From contig NC_079205.1 of assembly GCF_026745355.1 (NCBI RefSeq), positions 4,818,832 through 4,882,831 on the forward strand: DNA of 64,000 nucleotides. The letters are read 5' to 3'. Below are positions 1-11,970 of this stretch, piece after piece. Each line of letters starts with the position of its first letter. The stretch's first letter is position 1. Source of the stretch: Beta vulgaris subsp. vulgaris (lineage: Eukaryota > Streptophyta > Magnoliopsida > Caryophyllales > Amaranthaceae). The notes below the pieces were generated by a model that saw only the letters and a list, made by a program, of their open reading frames with translations, did not search any database and was not told where the DNA came from. The translations under genes and the position numbers were made by a program.

Positions 1-372
1 TCAAACCATTGGAGATGCTCTAAGACACATATCATAGCTATATGATAGTTAACTACTAGTTCTCATCACAATTTTTTATATCTATATCTAATTAATACAA
101 CATAATTATCCAAAAATAAAAATCAAGAAAATGAAACTCCAATCACTTATTTAAAACTCTAGAAATTAAGGAAATAATGATTATTATGTACTTGTATCAT
201 TGGAAGTTGTGTTTTTGGAATTATTTTCATAAAAAAATGAAAAAGAATGAGAAAATTAAACGGATGGGCATGTGAAAAGAGGAAAAACAGAGTAAAAAAT
301 GCTTTTTATTATATCCAACCAATGAGAGTTGAGGAACATTACATAAGAGTGTCAAAAACCTATGTGAAAAGG

Positions 373-403
<31 letters not shown>

Positions 404-616
404 TAAAAAGTGATGTTGAAAATGGAAACATGAGAAATAGGAATAACATTTTGGGACACCCAAAATGAAATACAGCAATTATAAAATGGGATGGACAGAG
501 TAGTTGTCTATATTATGTTGACAAAAGCATTGAATTACATAAGAACGTAAAATATACATCCGTAACATAATTAGCATTGACGCAACCATGTATTGTAGAA
601 AAATACAAAATAAATA

Positions 617-874
617 CTTCCTCCGTTTCTAAATAGTGCAACATTTGTATAGTGTTTACTATTCACAGTTTAAACTTTAATTAGCTTTGGTGATTTACAT
701 TTTAGTAAAAACATAGTCATGTGGGATCATGTTAGATTCGTCTGAATGTGAATTTTTTTAATATCAACTTTCTATAATTTTTACTTATTGATAATTGAAG
801 ATATTAATGGTTAAAATAATGCATTGGCAAACGTGAAAACAAGAAGTGTTGCACTTATTTAGAAACGGAGGAAG
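617..874. mobile_element. Stowaway MITE absent from copy 2
   Basis: Terminal inverted repeats begin CTTCCTCCGTTTCTAAAT and the element is flanked by TA on both sides (615-616 and 875-876). The duplicate at about 9870 has the uninterrupted site (AAATATATAATATG), so this is a real insertion after duplication. No coding capacity. Confidence 0.93.
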
Positions 875-1767
875 TATATAATATGAAAAGAAATGGAGTT
901 TCATTCAACTTACATTGTTCCAAAGTATATGGATATAGACCACTCAAATTATATGATCAATCTCCTTCAATATTGTTCTTAGTCGTGTGATGGAGATTTT
1001 TTTTAAAAAAAAAAATTGTGATTGATATTTGATACAATAGATTGGTTGAGTAGCTTTGGTTTGTGATTATGAACTATGGCAACAAATAAGCGTCCAGTAG
1101 GGTGCTAAATCGGTTAGAAGTTTATATTATTTCCTTAGATAAAAATTATCTAGTTTTGAACTAATAGCTGTAGCTTTAAATGAAAGGTCGAGATCAGCCA
1201 AACTCTACATGGTGAAGTTCTCTAGTAAGTCTAGAGGATCCGAACGCATTTCCATATATCATAACTTAATGTAATGATTTATCATTTATGCTAGAAATTC
1301 TGGACAATAACGATGCCACAAGGGTAAATGATTTAGATGAATTTGATCTTGGATCATAAACCTCTTATCTTAATGCTTTAACCAAATAAGCTAGTTGACA
1401 TTCCCACATAATTGATTATTTAAGAATAAGAGTAGTTTGTGGATGGTCCACAGATCTGCGGCTTAGATCTATTCCAGGGCTCATAATACCAAGTCGGAGT
1501 AGAGAGCTGCATAAAAAGGAAGTTGTGAAGCGAGAAAAACATAAAGTCAATAACCGTGGGCGCAAGATGAGATGGGACGGTAATGGGAGACTTTAACATT
1601 AATATGACTATAAATCGATCATCAAGTTCTAACTCATCATATACTAATACAGTAATTCTACTACTATTAATTATACAATTCATTTACAGCTCATAGATAT
1701 TAATACCGATAACCTAAAGCCGTGACAAATTGGTGAATTGAACAAATCGATCATCAAAAGTAACTGC

Positions 1768-1775
1768 TATATATA
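1768..1775 (+). promoter_or_regulatory. TATA box of knottin gene 1
   Basis: TATATATA lies about 75 bases before the start codon and is conserved in position in gene 2 (10714-10721) and nearly so in gene 3 (from 13347). The implied 5' leader is about 45-50 nt. Inferred from motif and conservation only. Confidence 0.6.
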
Positions 1776-1848
1776 CTCATCAATCCTTTTCTTTATTCTC
1801 CATGACTTATCGAAAATTTGCTTTATCATCACTAACATACATACAAAA

Positions 1849-4102
1849 ATGGCGAGAGTTTCCATCATCCTTATCATTACAATTATCTTAGCGGCTTTTC
1901 TAACAATATCAGGTAAAAGTGCTCTCCTTCCTTAATGTATTGTTCATTTACCAATAAATACATGATGCTCTAAATAAAGATATATATTTTTCTCAAATCA
2001 ATAAGATAAAATTTTGGACTAAAAGTAAACGCCTTATCTGTGTGTGTGTTTTTTTTTACAAGGCCTTATGTATGTTAATAGTGAGCATGTTATATATTCA
2101 TAATACATTATCGATTAATGTTATATACATTATTTATAAATGAGTGTATATATTCATAAAACCGATTAGTGATTTAGTGTTATGTACATGATTTATAAAT
2201 GAGTATAAATTCATTAAGAACACCACGTAAAGAAAGTCAACACAGTTCTTACTCTATGTTCATTATCGAACAAAAGACTTATTAGAGAAATTAATCTACA
2301 AGTCTCGCATCAGGTGAATTTACCAAAACGTCCTCCTTGTCGTAAGTTTGGTGGAGACAGGGCCGGCCCGTAGCATGTGCTACATGGGCGACGGCACAGG
2401 GCCCCCATTTCTTTGGGGACCATTTTTGCTTAAAATTTTCCTTCATATTGAATATCTAACAAATACGTTACTATTAATTGAGCATAGATCAGTGGTTGAT
2501 ATTTACATGAGGAAGAGGAATGATTGTGGGTTCGAACCTTCAAGTCATCGTTTTCTCTTCCTTATTGCTTATTTTCCACCATTTCTTCTCGTTACCTTAC
2601 TGCTTGTTTGTCATTAACTTAGTTTTATGATATTGTTACTTTTATCAACTCATTTCCTTCCCATTTTACAACATAATACATTTTATATAATATTACCCCA
2701 TAAATTTTACATGTATCTGACCTTTAAGCTATCAACTTTATTTTTTTAAAAAATACCATTATATCATACCTTAGAGTATTAGTAGAGATAAATCAAATAA
2801 GACCTCATACAATTGTATTTACAAAATATTATAAACAGTGAGTATATCATAAACGCTCCATATTAAAAAAAAAAATTATTTTGAACGCTCGTGATTAGGG
2901 GTGGACACGGTTTGATTTGGTGCGGTTTGAGTGTCAAACCAAACCAAGCCACAAAATACGGTTTGGTAATTTCTTCAAACCAAACCAAACCGTATTAGCA
3001 TTCAAACCGAACCAAACCAAACCGTAATAATACGGTTTGGTGTGGTTTGGTTTACGGTTTATAACGAGTAAATAATTTTTTTCCACATAATTGTTAAATA
3101 CTACTTCATTAACTTATGACAAAGTTTAAGGGATTGACCCAAACGAATTACATTATATTACAATAAATATAACAATCAAGTACTAACACATAACAAATAT
3201 TAAATAAATTGACCCTAAATAATAAATATTAACCCTAAATCTAACCTCTTAATCGTATAAAATTATGTGAATTTGATTTTGTTGTTTTTATTCTTTTTTT
3301 TAGATTTTCATATATGTAAAAATAATTTAATTTTATTTAAAAATTATATATAATCAAAATACGGTATACTGGTTTACGGTTTGGTTTGGTTTATAATATT
3401 TGAAAAACCAAACCAAACCGCAAACCGTATTAACAAAAAAATCCTAAACCAAACCGTATTTTTATAAACCATAAACCAAACCAAACCGTTAAAATGCGGT
3501 TTGGTCCGGTTTGGTTACAGTCCAGACCAAACTCCGTACAGCCCTACTCGTGATAAATTTCGCACAGGGCCCCCAAACTAATTGAGACGGCCCTGGGTGG
3601 AGAATGCATGAATGATTCTAAATGACAAGTTTGTTTAGAGATTGTTATCTAATTAACTTTATGTTTGACTTGTTGCTTTCTTACACACACAACCCTTACT
3701 GCAGCTGATAAAATAAGAAAATGTAAGAAGGATAACGAGTATTGTGGAGGCATTGCCGGATTTCAATGCTGTGAAGGACTACATTGTAATCATGAAGGCG
3801 ATATGGCAGATGCAGGTGGACATTGTGAGCCAACTACTAGAACTTGTCAAAAGCCCGGCCAATATTGCGGCGGCATCCACGAAATTCAATGTTGCAAAGG
3901 ATTAGATTGCGTAATTGATGGTAAAAAATTTCCAGATGCTACCGGAGTTTGCAAGAAAAGACAATCATGTCAGAAAGCCGGCCAGTTTTGCGGCGGCTTT
4001 ACAGCCATAGAACGTCAATGTTGTGAAGGACTTGAGTGTGTAATGGATGATCCTCATATTCCAGATGCAGCTGGAAAATGTAAGCGAAGTCATCATCATT
4101 GA
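1849..4102 (+). CDS. Knottin gene 1: secreted three-module six-cysteine protein
   Basis: Two exons, 1849-1912 and 3705-4102, are joined across a GT..AG phase-1 intron (TCAG|GTAAAA and CTGCAG|CTGAT) to give a 153-residue protein. Residues 1-21 are a hydrophobic signal peptide (MARVSIILIITIILAAF...). Three six-cysteine modules follow at about residues 28-62, 69-104 and 110-147, each C-x6-C-x7 or x9-CC-x4-C-x12/13-C, with short linkers and a His-rich tail. That spacing is the inhibitor-cystine-knot pattern, so I expect a secreted, disulfide-rich protein (defence peptide or enzyme inhibitor), but the activity is not shown by sequence. The second linker contains KKR, a possible cleavage site. The start was chosen because only this upstream exon supplies a signal peptide in frame, and it is conserved in genes 2 and 3. 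The intron carries nested hAT elements. AATAAA-like signals lie at about 4172-4198. Confidence 0.9.
2358..3595. mobile_element. Non-autonomous hAT element in gene 1 intron
   Basis: The termini are CAGGGCCGGC and its inverse (CGGCCCTG), flanked by a perfect 8-bp target duplication GGTGGAGA (2350-2357 and 3596-3603). An 8-bp duplication with CAGGG ends is diagnostic of hAT. Gene 3 keeps the single uninterrupted GGTGGAGAATGC at about 14101. No transposase is visible. A second element is nested at 2896-3546. Confidence 0.93.
2896..3546. mobile_element. Second hAT-type MITE nested in the first
   Basis: The ends TAGGGGTGGACACGG and its imperfect inverse (CCGTACAGCCCTA) are flanked by an 8-bp duplication CTCGTGAT (2888-2895 and 3547-3554). 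The outer about 150 bp on each side consist of many direct and inverted copies of AAACCAAACC / GGTTTGGTTT, so the element can fold on itself extensively. The centre is AT-rich and non-coding. Confidence 0.9.
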
Positions 4103-4109
4103 GAAAGTA

Positions 4110-5489
4110 ATATTCACCAAATTATGTTTGAGCAACACTAGTTGCCAACCCTGACCTATTAGACACATTAAAATAAAATATTGATATGTATGTAATAAAT
4201 TGAGGGGAGACCTGAGAAGTGATAAAAATAATGTTTCAATGTATTCCTAATCAATAAAAATTTAATAATAAGAGAGTTGGCAACATCTAAAAACCTGTGT
4301 TGCTTATGTTTCACTACTTGAATATGACGTTCATAAGTAATTTACTACGTATTGAATAACACTTCATTTGATTTTAAGAGATATTCATTTTACAATAGTT
4401 TTCGGGGAAACAATTGCTCTAGAAACGTACCAATGATTAAAGGTTTTAAAACTTTCTCTACTTTTTGTCAACTTTTCTTTATTTCTTTTTTGATTTTTTC
4501 TTAATTTTTTAAACTTTTCTTAATTAGTAAAATTAAATTGAAAAGAATAAATCCTTAGGGATATTATTAGCGTAGTGTGGTTTGGGAAATTATTCAAACC
4601 ATATTATTGATATGAGGTTCAACATTTTGGCAAACAAGGAATCAAATAATATAATGATACAAATTATGCCAAATCGCCACCAAAGAGAAACGGTTTGGTC
4701 TGTCTCAATTTACGATTCGATTTTATTTTTAATCAACTATAGTTGTCTTTGTCAAAAATAACCTATAATATTAACGCTTAACTAAAGAACTAAGTAGTAA
4801 GTGATAACATAATATCCAAATATACAACATCTATTTCTTAATAATTTAAGTACGCAGTTCAACTTTCATATTTGTTAATATAAAACTTTGATCATGCCAT
4901 AAAAAAAATCTTCAATACCTATTTGTAAAAAGTTAATAATGTTGAGACAAATTCAATAAAAATCTATATGTCTTTATTTTGCTTATGTATAAATCATACA
5001 TAAAAGATATGGTCAAATAGGATGTGAATAGTGCTAAAGTACAAAGTGTAGATATTTTTTTTCAAAAATGTAAGAATTATATTTGTGGTTGTGTGCCTAG
5101 ACGGAGGTGCGGTAAGGCATTCTCTAGTTCCTGTTCTAATGATCTTTTATATTATTCAAAATAATCATTTTAAAATAGCATAAGATTTAATAGTATTATG
5201 TTTAATAAATAAAGAATATTTTCTAACAACATGCTTTTCAAGTTGTTGTGAGGGAAAAAAAGAATTGGTAATACATAGTATGGCATAATAACAAGTTTAG
5301 AACATTTGTTTACTATACCTGTGGTGGTTGATTTTCTTTACTTTATTGATCTGATGATGCATTCTTCATGTCGTGCTTGTTGGTCTCACTTGTTTGAGAT
5401 GGTTGAGTTTTAACATTCTTATCATGAAATTTCTCTCTCCAACCTTTTTTCCTTCTTCCTGCCTTTTTTCGATTGTTTTTTTCTTAAAG
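4110..5489. other. Non-coding 3' flank and intergenic DNA
   Basis: The first part, to about 4763, is duplicated 3' flank shared with genes 2 and 3. From about 4764 the sequence is unique to this copy and AT-rich. Bases 5130-5225 resemble 19891-19985, suggesting a shared dispersed repeat. I see no gene. Confidence 0.6.
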
Positions 5490-8400
5490 TAGCCTTGCTA
5501 AATATAGTCTTTTGCATCACTTGGCTGCACTTTTCCATTCAAATCGGTGACAACGAAAGCAACTTGATTGCTTTGCTTTGCTTTTATGCTTGACAGTTTC
5601 TTGTTAATCTCACCAATAATATTATCCAACTCATTATCGACCAATGAGGATACTTCTACAAAGCTATATCTTTGACAAGCGACTTTCAAAATTTTTATAC
5701 ATAAAGCTCTATACCTATGAGTAGCTTCTAGTCGAAGGTCCTCAAGGACAATCCTCTCACATCTATCTTGTACGGCTCTATTCCTAGCTTCTCTAGCATA
5801 GACGTATAGTGTTTCAAAATTTATTTTTCAGGAATCAATTTAACATTCATGCTTTCTACAACTATATGAAACCACTTAGTGTCTCTAATCTTTCAATCTT
5901 TCTACAGCTACATGAAACCATTTTAATCGAAGCATCACCAGATACTTGGTATTCTATCTGTATCAATAGAGCTATCATTCTCTAGGTTAAATATGACAAC
6001 TCTATATTCATTGTGAAGTTGACCTTCTACATGATCCTTAACATAAGTTGCAGTATACAATTCATACTAATTAATCTTGAAAGCTTGCAAAAATTTAAGA
6101 GTGTATAGTTTACGAACTTGATAAGTAAAGAAATCATCCCCGTCTTGATTCTTCATTTGCTTTAGCATAAACTCATTATTTCTCTTGTTTTCACTAGGGG
6201 AAAAAAAGGAAGGGCTGCACTTTATTTTCCTAAAAGCGCAGCCCTATTAGTGAAGGGCTGCGCTTTTTTTAAAAAACGCAGCCCTACATAACAGAAGGGC
6301 TGCGCTTTTGAAGAAAAGTGCAGCCCTTCACTTAGTAGGGATGCGCTTTTAGGAAAAGCGCAGCCCTTCTCACACTCAGAAGGGATGCGCTTTTCTACAA
6401 TCGCAGCCCTACTAAGTGAAGGGTTGCGCTTTTCTTCAAAGGCGCAACCCTTCTGTCATATAGGGCTGCGCTTTTGAAGAAAAGCACAGCCCTTCTTTTA
6501 AAAATTTGAAATAAAAAATTCGCGGGCTTCAAATATTAAGCGGGATTCGTCAAATATATTATCCCTCCTTCTCTCTCCTCTCTCACGTCCCTCCTCCATT
6601 TTCGTCCTTCTCTCTCCTGTCCCTCCTCCCTTTCCTCCTTCTCTATCATCCTCTCTTCTCTCTCAAAAACTCCTAGAAACTTTGCGACAAAAAGCCTGAA
6701 ATGATTTGCACTAATCATCTCAATGGAGTCCGATTGCCTATTGTGATACCTTTTCGGAAGCGGAACGGGCCAACGAGTCAAACACACCGCTATGCTGTGA
6801 TGTATAGGCTTTTTAAGCCATCCGAGTTCGTATAAGGCTCCAAATAGGCATTTTAAGTTTTTCCGAATTCTATTATTTCCTCAATTATGTATTAGGGTTT
6901 TGTTTTATGTATTTAAACATTATTAGGTTAATGTTTGGAGGCAGTGTTCTTGTATTTTCAGATCTATATAATTTCTTAATCTTTGTTTTGATTAATGTTC
7001 TTGTATTTTCAGATCTAAAATTTCTTCTCTTTTGTATATTAGTTTTTGTTCCTTTTCGTTTCGTTCTTTTTATTTGTTTTGGGTTTAGTTGCATTGTAGA
7101 TCTATAATTTCTTCTCTTCTGTATATTTGGGTTTAGTTGCATTGTAGATCTATAATTTCTTTTCTTCTGTAATTTCTTCTCTTCTGGATTTGGATGGTTT
7201 ACTTTGAAGTTTAATGCAAATGTTAAAATTCAAAAATGTGAGTTTAATAGTAAAAAAAATGTCGAAAAAAAAAATTTGTGTTTTATTATTTTTTGGTAGG
7301 AAGGGCTGCGTTTTTTTAGGTAAAAGCGCAGCCCTTCTAAGCTTGACCGGCTGCGCTTTTACGTAAAAAGCGTAGCCCTTCCTTGTGAAGGGTTGCGCTT
7401 GTCTAGCGCAACCCTACTTAAAAAGTGAAGGGCTGCTGTCAAAAAGCGAGCCTTACAGGTCTTTTTCAGCGCAACCCTTCTTCATTTTTCCACTAGTGTT
7501 TGACGCTTTAAATAAAATACTATCTCCAATTGTTTGAAAAATCACATAACATCCATGTTGTATTTTAGATAATATTCTAAATCTGAATTGAAGCTCTTGC
7601 TTATTTGAGTGCTCCGAATTTCCAAGGAAATTATGTATCTTATATAATACTCCACCCACTAGTTCTTGAAGGCATAAATGAAGACTAACTAAGTAATCTT
7701 TCTCACTTTCGCATGCAATGCATTAAAAGTTCCTTCAAACTCTACCTCTCCTTCATTGCTATACATATATGCTTTGAATTCTGTAAGAATATCATCTCCA
7801 TTGCTTAACAAAAGCTTTCTTGCATTTTCCTTGATGTGTCAAGTTCATAGTCCATGCCACACATTCAGCATCACTTCTGCAATAGCAATTCCCATAGCAA
7901 TGTTTTAATTTGAAGTGTAAATAGTCTTTAGATGCTTAGTCAATGGTTGCTAGAAAGGTTTCAAATAACAAGTTGAAAGATTCATTTGCTTCATCATATA
8001 ATAGAGCACCTCCGAAAAAATCTATCTCCTTGAAATGGTTACAATCGACAAAAAAACCAAGCGGTGTATTTTCTTTATTTGTGCCAAATGTAGTATCAAA
8101 GGCAACTATATATGTCTCCAAGTGAAGCATAGTCAAAGATAATCTTTGCAACTCCCCAAAATATGTTTGTTATTCTTTCTTAACAATTCAACTGAACTGA
8201 ATATTGGAAAAAAGAATTATCCATTACTTGCAAGTGAAAGTACCTTAAGAAACTTTTAGATTTTTCATCATCATGTCTCTTTGGCGCTTATTCCTTAGAT
8301 AATTTTTGTGATATTAACGGGTGTAGCCAAGATTAGATGTTTCACCCACATATGCACCAATAGCTCATGTGCTGCTCTAGGGTGAATATCAAAATCATAT

Positions 8401-8810
8401 GTAAGAACAATTTTAATGATTTGTACTTCATTTATTTTTCTTTGTGATGACAATAAGTGACTAGTTTATTTTTTAATGGACTACATGATTCTTCTCAAAT
8501 ACAAAAGAGCTTGATGATAATTTCCAGTGGCCTTAGCTAAAGAGATACCATGGCATACTTTGCAACCTGTTCTTCTTTGGATTTTAGGATTTTTCTGTCA
8601 AGACGACAATAACCCTCTTCTGCACATAAAAATTTTCTATGTCACAAGTTTATCCTTCTTACTCTTGTTTTTCCAATGTTTACAAACATTAAAACATATC
8701 TTCCCCAATAATTTGACCAAAGAAATCCAAGCATTGTCCACCATATCAAATTTCATGTCAATACGAGGGATCCAACCAATTGTTCGACACATATATATGA
8801 TCATTTGATT
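5490..8810 (-). pseudogene. FAR1-related / MULE-transposase-like pseudogene
   Basis: Minus-strand reading gives, in order, a degraded FAR1-type DNA-binding region (about 8800-8530), a MULE transposase core (8151-7936, with VAFDTTFGTNKENTPLGFF and ESFNLLFETFL), and downstream segments at 7659-7500, 6190-5940 and 5689-5498 that fit the C-terminal part of FAR1-related sequences. Proteins of this family derive from Mutator-like transposases and some act as plant transcription regulators. The frame is broken by several stops and shifts, and a CACTA element (6192-7498) sits inside it, so it is not functional. It could equally be a decayed MULE transposase; family-level assignment is good, gene-level is not. 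Confidence 0.75.
6192..7498. mobile_element. Small CACTA (En/Spm) element inside the FAR1-like pseudogene
   Basis: It begins CACTAGGGG, ends ...CCACTAGTG, and is flanked by a 3-bp duplication TTT (6189-6191 and 7499-7501). Both subterminal regions carry many direct and inverted copies of AAGGGCTGCGCTTTT / AAAAGCGCAGCCCTT, the arrayed-motif arrangement expected of CACTA transposase-binding zones. The interior is AT-rich and shows no transposase, so it is non-autonomous. Confidence 0.9.
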
Positions 8811-8944
8811 CATTATTTATAGACGAGTTTCCCATTAAAGCTAAAACACATGATTCACAATGGACCATTTCAACTATTAATAACAATAATACTAATAGAT
8901 ACATAATATAAATCATTACTTTAATGAGGTACTATGCAAAGTAA

Positions 8945-9279
8945 GAGCATCTCCAATGGTGAGCATCTCCACCTTGTAGCTTGACTTGCCACATCAGCCT
9001 TTTAAGCAACATTGCTTGCTAGCTACAATGTATCCCAATAGTAAGCTACATCACTTTTTAGCGTGTCATTTTTTTCAAAACATAGAAATAAATAGAAGTT
9101 TCCACATGGCATATCATAATGGGATGTGTTCCCTCTTATTTTTTTCAAGCTACTCTGCTTGTTTGGGCTACACTTACTTGCAAGCAGGTTTATTTTTCTT
9201 CTCTCCAATGATTAAGCTACAACTACATATTTAGCAAAAATTGCAAGCATGCCCTTATATCAAACCATTGGAGATGCTC
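8945..9279. mobile_element. Tourist-like MITE at the duplication boundary
   Basis: The ends GAGCATCTCCAATGG and CCATTGGAGATGCTC are exact inverses flanked by TAA (8942-8944 and 9280-9282). The last bases are repeated at window position 1-20, so the same element heads copy 1. TAA duplication suggests the PIF/Harbinger superfamily. Confidence 0.8.
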
Positions 9280-10713
9280 TAAGACACATATCATAGCTAT
9301 ATGATAGTTAACTACTAGTTCTCATCACAATTTGTTATATCTATATCTAATTAATACAACATAATTATCCAAAAATAAAAATCAAGAAAATGAAACTCCA
9401 ATCACTTATTTAAAACTCTAGAAATTAAGGAAATAATGATTATTATGTACTTGTATCATTGGAAGTTGTTTTTTTGGAATTATTTTCATAAAAAAATGAA
9501 AAAGAATGAGAAAATTAAACGGATGGGCATGTGAAAAGAGGAGAAAGAGAGTAAAAAATGCTTTTTATTATATCCAACCAATGAAAGTTGAGGAACATTA
9601 CATAAGAGTATCAAAAACCTATGTGAAAAGGGACGGAGATAGAGAGAAAGAGAGAAAGAGAGTAAAAACTGATGTTGAAAAATGGAAACATGAGAAATAG
9701 GAATAACATTTTGGGACACCCAAAATGAAATACAACAACTATAAAATGGGATGGACAGAGTAGTTGTCTATATTATGTTGACAAAAGCATTGAATTACAT
9801 AAGAACGTAAAATATACATCCGTAACATAATTAGCATTGACGCAACCATGTATTGTAGAAAAATACAAAATAAATATATAATATGAAAAGAAATGGAGTT
9901 TCATTCAACTTACATTGTTCCAAAGTATATGGATATAGACCACTCAAATTATATGATCAATCTCCTTCAATATTGTTCTTAGTCGTGTGATGGAGATTTT
10001 TTTGTTTAAAAAAAATTGTGATTGATATTTGATACAATAGATTGGTAGAGTAGCTTTGGTTTGTGATTATGAACTATGGCAACAAATAAGCGTCCAGTAG
10101 CGTGCTAAATCGGTTAAAATTATCTAGTTTTGAACTAATAGCTGTAGCTTTAAATGAAAGGCCGAGATTAGCCAAACTTTACATGGTGAAGTTCTCTAGT
10201 AAGTCTAGAGGATCCGAACGCATTTCCATATATCATAACTCAATGTAATGATTTATGCTAGAAATTCTGGACAATAATGATGCCACAAGGGTAAATGATT
10301 TAGATGAATTTGATCTTGGATCATAAACACCTTATCTTAATGTTTTAACCAAATAAGCTAGTTGACATTCACCCATAATTGATTACTTAAGAATAAGAGT
10401 AGTTTGCGGATGGTCCACAGATCTGCGGCTTAGATCTATTCCAGGGCTCATAATAGCAAGTCGGAGTAGAGAGTTGCATAAAAAGGAAGTTGTGAAGCGA
10501 CAAAAACATAAAGTCAATAACCGTGGGCGCAAGATGAGATGGGACGGTAATGGGAGACTTTAACATTAATATGAGGATTTTTCCAACTCATCATATACTA
10601 ATACTACTACTATTAATTATACAATTCATTTACAGCTCATAGATATTATTACCGATAACCTAAAGCCGTGACAAATTGGTGAATTGAACAAATCGATCAT
10701 CAAAAGTAACTGC

Positions 10714-10721
10714 TATATATA
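10714..10721 (+). promoter_or_regulatory. TATA box of knottin gene 2
   Basis: TATATATA at the same distance from the start codon as in gene 1. Confidence 0.6.
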
Positions 10722-10790
10722 CTCATTAATCCTTTTCTTTATTCTCCATGACTTATCGAAAATTTGCTTTATCATCACTAACATACAAAA

Positions 10791-11970
10791 ATGGCCAGAG
10801 TTTCCATCATCCTTATCATTACAATTATCTTAGCGGCTTTTCTAAACATATCAGGTAAAAGTGCTCTCCTTCTCTAAATAAAGATACTTCCTCCGTTTTT
10901 TTAGAAGTTACACTTTTTATTTTAGGAAGTTTTAAATTAGATGTTACACTTTTATTTTGGGTAATAACTTCTCTCTATCTCTCTCCTATCACATGTTCAC
11001 ATGGGACCCTTTTGTTTTTCATTCTCTCTATCTTTCTTCTCTCCAAAAATTACATAGGAGTCCGTGATTTGAAAAGTGTAACATCTAATAAAAAACGGAG
11101 GAAGTATATATTTTTCTCAAATCAAAAAGATAAAATTTCGGACTTAAAGTAAACGCCTTATCTGTGTGTGTGTTTTTTTTACAAGGCCTTATGTATGTTA
11201 ATAGTGAGCATGTTATATATTCATAATACATTCTTTCAGAAAAAAAAAAAATTCATAATACATTATCGATTAGTGTTATATACATTGTTTATAAATGAGT
11301 GTATATATTCATAAAACCGATTAGTGATTTAGTGTTATGTACATTATTTATAAATGAGTATATATTCATTAAGAACACCACGTAAAGAAAGTCAACATAG
11401 TTCTTACTCTATGTTCATTATCGAACACAAGACTTATTAGAGAAATTGATCTACAAGTCTCGCATCAGGTGAATTTACCAAAATGATTCTAAATGAGAAG
11501 TTTGTTTAGAGATTGTTATCTAATTAACTTTATGTTTGACTTGTTGCTTTCTTACACACACAACCATTACTGCAGCTGATAAAATAAGAACATGTAAGAA
11601 GGATAATGAGTATTGTGGAGGCATTGCCGGATCTCAATGCTGTGAAGGACTACATTGTAATCATGAAGGCGATATGGCAGATGCAGGTGGATACTGTAAG
11701 CCAACTACTAGAACTTGTCAAAAACCCGGCCAATATTGCGGCGGCATCGACGTAATTCAATGTTGCAAAGGATTAGATTGCGTAATTGATGGTAAAGTTT
11801 TTCCAGATGCTGCCGGAGTTTGCAAGAAAAGACAATCATGTCAAAAAGCCGGCCAGTTTTGCGGCGGCTTTACAGCCATAGAACGTCAATGTTGTGAAGG
11901 ACTTGAGTGTGTAATGGATGATCCTCATATTCAAGATGCAGGTGGAAAATGTAAGCGAAGTCATCATTGA
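10791..11970 (+). CDS. Knottin gene 2: secreted three-module six-cysteine protein
   Basis: Exons 10791-10854 and 11576-11970 join across a 721-nt phase-1 intron (TCAG|GTAAAA, CTGCAG|CTGAT) to give 152 residues. The signal peptide differs from gene 1 by one residue (Asn for Thr near its end). The three modules match those of gene 1 in length and cysteine spacing. Scattered substitutions lie mostly in the loops between cysteines, for example YCKP for HCEP after module 1 and KVF for KKF in module 2, and all 18 cysteines are kept. Both copies therefore look intact. The intron contains one Stowaway MITE but not the hAT pair of gene 1. Role inferred as for gene 1: secreted disulfide-rich peptide, target unknown. 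Confidence 0.9.
10887..11104. mobile_element. Stowaway MITE in gene 2 intron
   Basis: The ends are CTTCCTCCGTTTTTTT and its inverse, with TA duplications at 10885-10886 and 11105-11106. Gene 1 has the empty site (AAAGATATATATTT) at about 1978. Confidence 0.93.

Larger units (their letters stand above)
1..4763. repeat. Tandem segmental duplication, copy 1 (knottin gene 1)
   Basis: This block is nearly identical to 9261-12763 at an offset of about 9.26 kb, and less closely to 12890-15520. It spans the upstream region, the gene, the 3' flank and a shared tail. It starts inside a Tourist-like MITE whose right end is bases 1-20, so the duplicated block continues left of the window. Differences from copy 2 are mainly discrete transposon insertions plus small indels, which implies a fairly recent duplication. 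Bases 1-600 and 880-1765 hold no gene I can recognise; a (GA)n run lies at about 376-404. Confidence 0.9.

Noticed and set aside
3665..4102. Exon 2 of gene 1 as a self-standing protein starting at its own upstream codons
   Set aside because: That start is TTG inside the intron and gives no signal peptide. The splice from 1912 to 3705 restores a signal peptide and is conserved in three genes.
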